From positions 3,472,001 to 3,536,000 of the forward strand of contig NZ_CP151762.1 of NCBI RefSeq assembly GCF_038443675.1: a stretch of DNA of 64,000 bases, written 5' to 3'. This DNA comes from Yoonia sp. G8-12 (lineage in GTDB: Bacteria > Pseudomonadota > Alphaproteobacteria > Rhodobacterales > Rhodobacteraceae). The position numbers were made by a program, and so were the translations under genes. Shown here piece after piece: positions 63,519-64,000 of the stretch (the stretch's first letter is position 1; every line of letters begins with the position of its first letter). The notes beneath the pieces are model-generated. The model did no database searches. It worked only from the letters and a program-made list of their open reading frames with translations, and had not been told where the DNA came from.

Positions 63519-64000
63519 TCCTCTTCCTGTCGGTGCAACGATCGGCATTCTGGGTGGCGGTCAGTTGGGCCGTATGTTGGCAGTTGCTGCAAGCCGCCTT
63601 GGCCTGAAAACCCATATCTTTGAACCGGGTGCAAATGCCCCTGCGGGCGACGTGGCCCACCGTGTCACGACGGCGGCCTATGATGACGCCCCGGCGCTGA
63701 CCGCCTTTGGCAATGCGGTGGATGTCATCACCTACGAGTTCGAGAACATCCCTACCAGCGCACTCGATTTGCTGGAAAAGCTGGCCGCGATCCATCCGGG
63801 GCGTCGGGCATTGGCCACAAGTCAGGACCGTTTGACCGAAAAGACCTTCTTGCAGGATTTGGGGCTGAAAACTGCGCCTTTTGCGGATGTCGGCAATGCC
63901 GAAGATCTGGATGCGGCATTGGCTGCCATTGGCACGCCGGCGATCCTGAAAACGCGGCGGATGGGCTATGACGGCAAAGGGCAAGCGCGGATCATGACGC
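63511..64000 (+). CDS. purK: 5-(carboxyamino)imidazole ribonucleotide synthase (3' truncated)
   Basis: ATP-grasp enzyme that carboxylates AIR to N5-CAIR, the substrate of PurE. The 163 codons present start [20 protein letters not shown], the Rossmann-like N-terminus of PurK, continue with [11 protein letters not shown] near residue 70 and reach [17 protein letters not shown] at the window edge, part of the ATP-grasp fold. Full PurK is about 350-360 residues, so more than half lies outside the window. It overlaps the purE stop by eight bases. Confidence 0.95.
   Translation, partial: MSNPLPVGATIGILGGGQLGRMLAVAASRLGLKTHIFEPGANAPAGDVAHRVTTAAYDDAPALTAFGNAVDVITYEFENIPTSALDLLEKLAAIHPGRRALATSQDRLTEKTFLQDLGLKTAPFADVGNAEDLDAALAAIGTPAILKTRRMGYDGKGQARIMT

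Noticed and set aside
1..64000. Search for CRISPR arrays, transposases, phage genes, tRNA and rRNA genes
   Set aside because: No regular repeat-spacer pattern, no transposase or integrase domain and no tRNA-like or rRNA-like sequence was noticed by eye; short RNAs could still be missed.

Overview
The window reads as a chromosomal stretch of an alphaproteobacterium of the Rhodobacteraceae/Roseobacter group. The reasons are the gene families (FnrL, a ccoNOQP operon, DUF1150, DUF1489 and DUF1636 proteins, Hint-domain proteins, HisG with HisZ, three sets of TRAP or ABC uptake genes) and the moderately high G+C. This placement is inference from gene content, not from a database search. No tRNA, rRNA, insertion sequence, prophage or CRISPR array was recognised.

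Layout. 1-3.8 kb: the 3' part of rpoC and its terminator. 3.9-11.0 kb: a LysR regulator and a plus-strand operon for 5-oxoproline and probably D-glutamate use (DUF1445 protein, TRAP transporter, pxpABC). 11.1-13.9 kb: ettA and a secreted PilJ-N protein. 14.2-23.6 kb: a tightly coupled minus-strand operon, xdhABC followed by a BMP-type ABC importer, that joins purine uptake to xanthine oxidation. 23.8-24.6 kb: an ArsR/AHSA1 pair. 24.7-28.2 kb: dnaE. 28.2-30.9 kb: a small unknown gene, a Hint protein, a decayed SH3-domain gene and slyX. 31.0-34.3 kb: hisS-hisZ-hisG. 34.3-37.1 kb: a YkgJ-like protein, an acyl-CoA ligase and a DUF1489 protein.

37.2-43.2 kb is a cobalamin unit. A class II (B12-dependent) ribonucleotide reductase gene with a NrdR-like box in its promoter converges on a cobalamin-riboswitch-controlled operon (DUF1636 protein plus ABC transporter). 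43.3-45.4 kb holds a glutathionyl-hydroquinone reductase, a hemerythrin-like protein and a glutamate-synthase remnant. 45.7-51.6 kb: a GMC oxidoreductase divergent from a TRAP transporter and an IclR regulator. 51.7-57.0 kb is the microaerobic unit: fnrL, a universal stress protein, and ccoNOQP with two FNR boxes in the divergent promoter. 57.1-64.0 kb: a second Hint protein, an Lrp regulator divergent from trxB, a Sat/APS-kinase fusion, an Hsp20-DUF1150 operon with a good sigma-32 promoter, a YdcH-like protein, purE (frameshifted as read) and the start of purK.

The clearest observations worth following are the 5-oxoproline/D-glutamate operon, the purine importer-dehydrogenase operon with an unexplained small membrane protein, the B12 uptake/B12-dependent reductase pairing with readable control sites, and three broken genes: purE, an SH3-domain lipoprotein-like gene, and a GltB-like fragment. 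I did not find a convincing wholly novel system.
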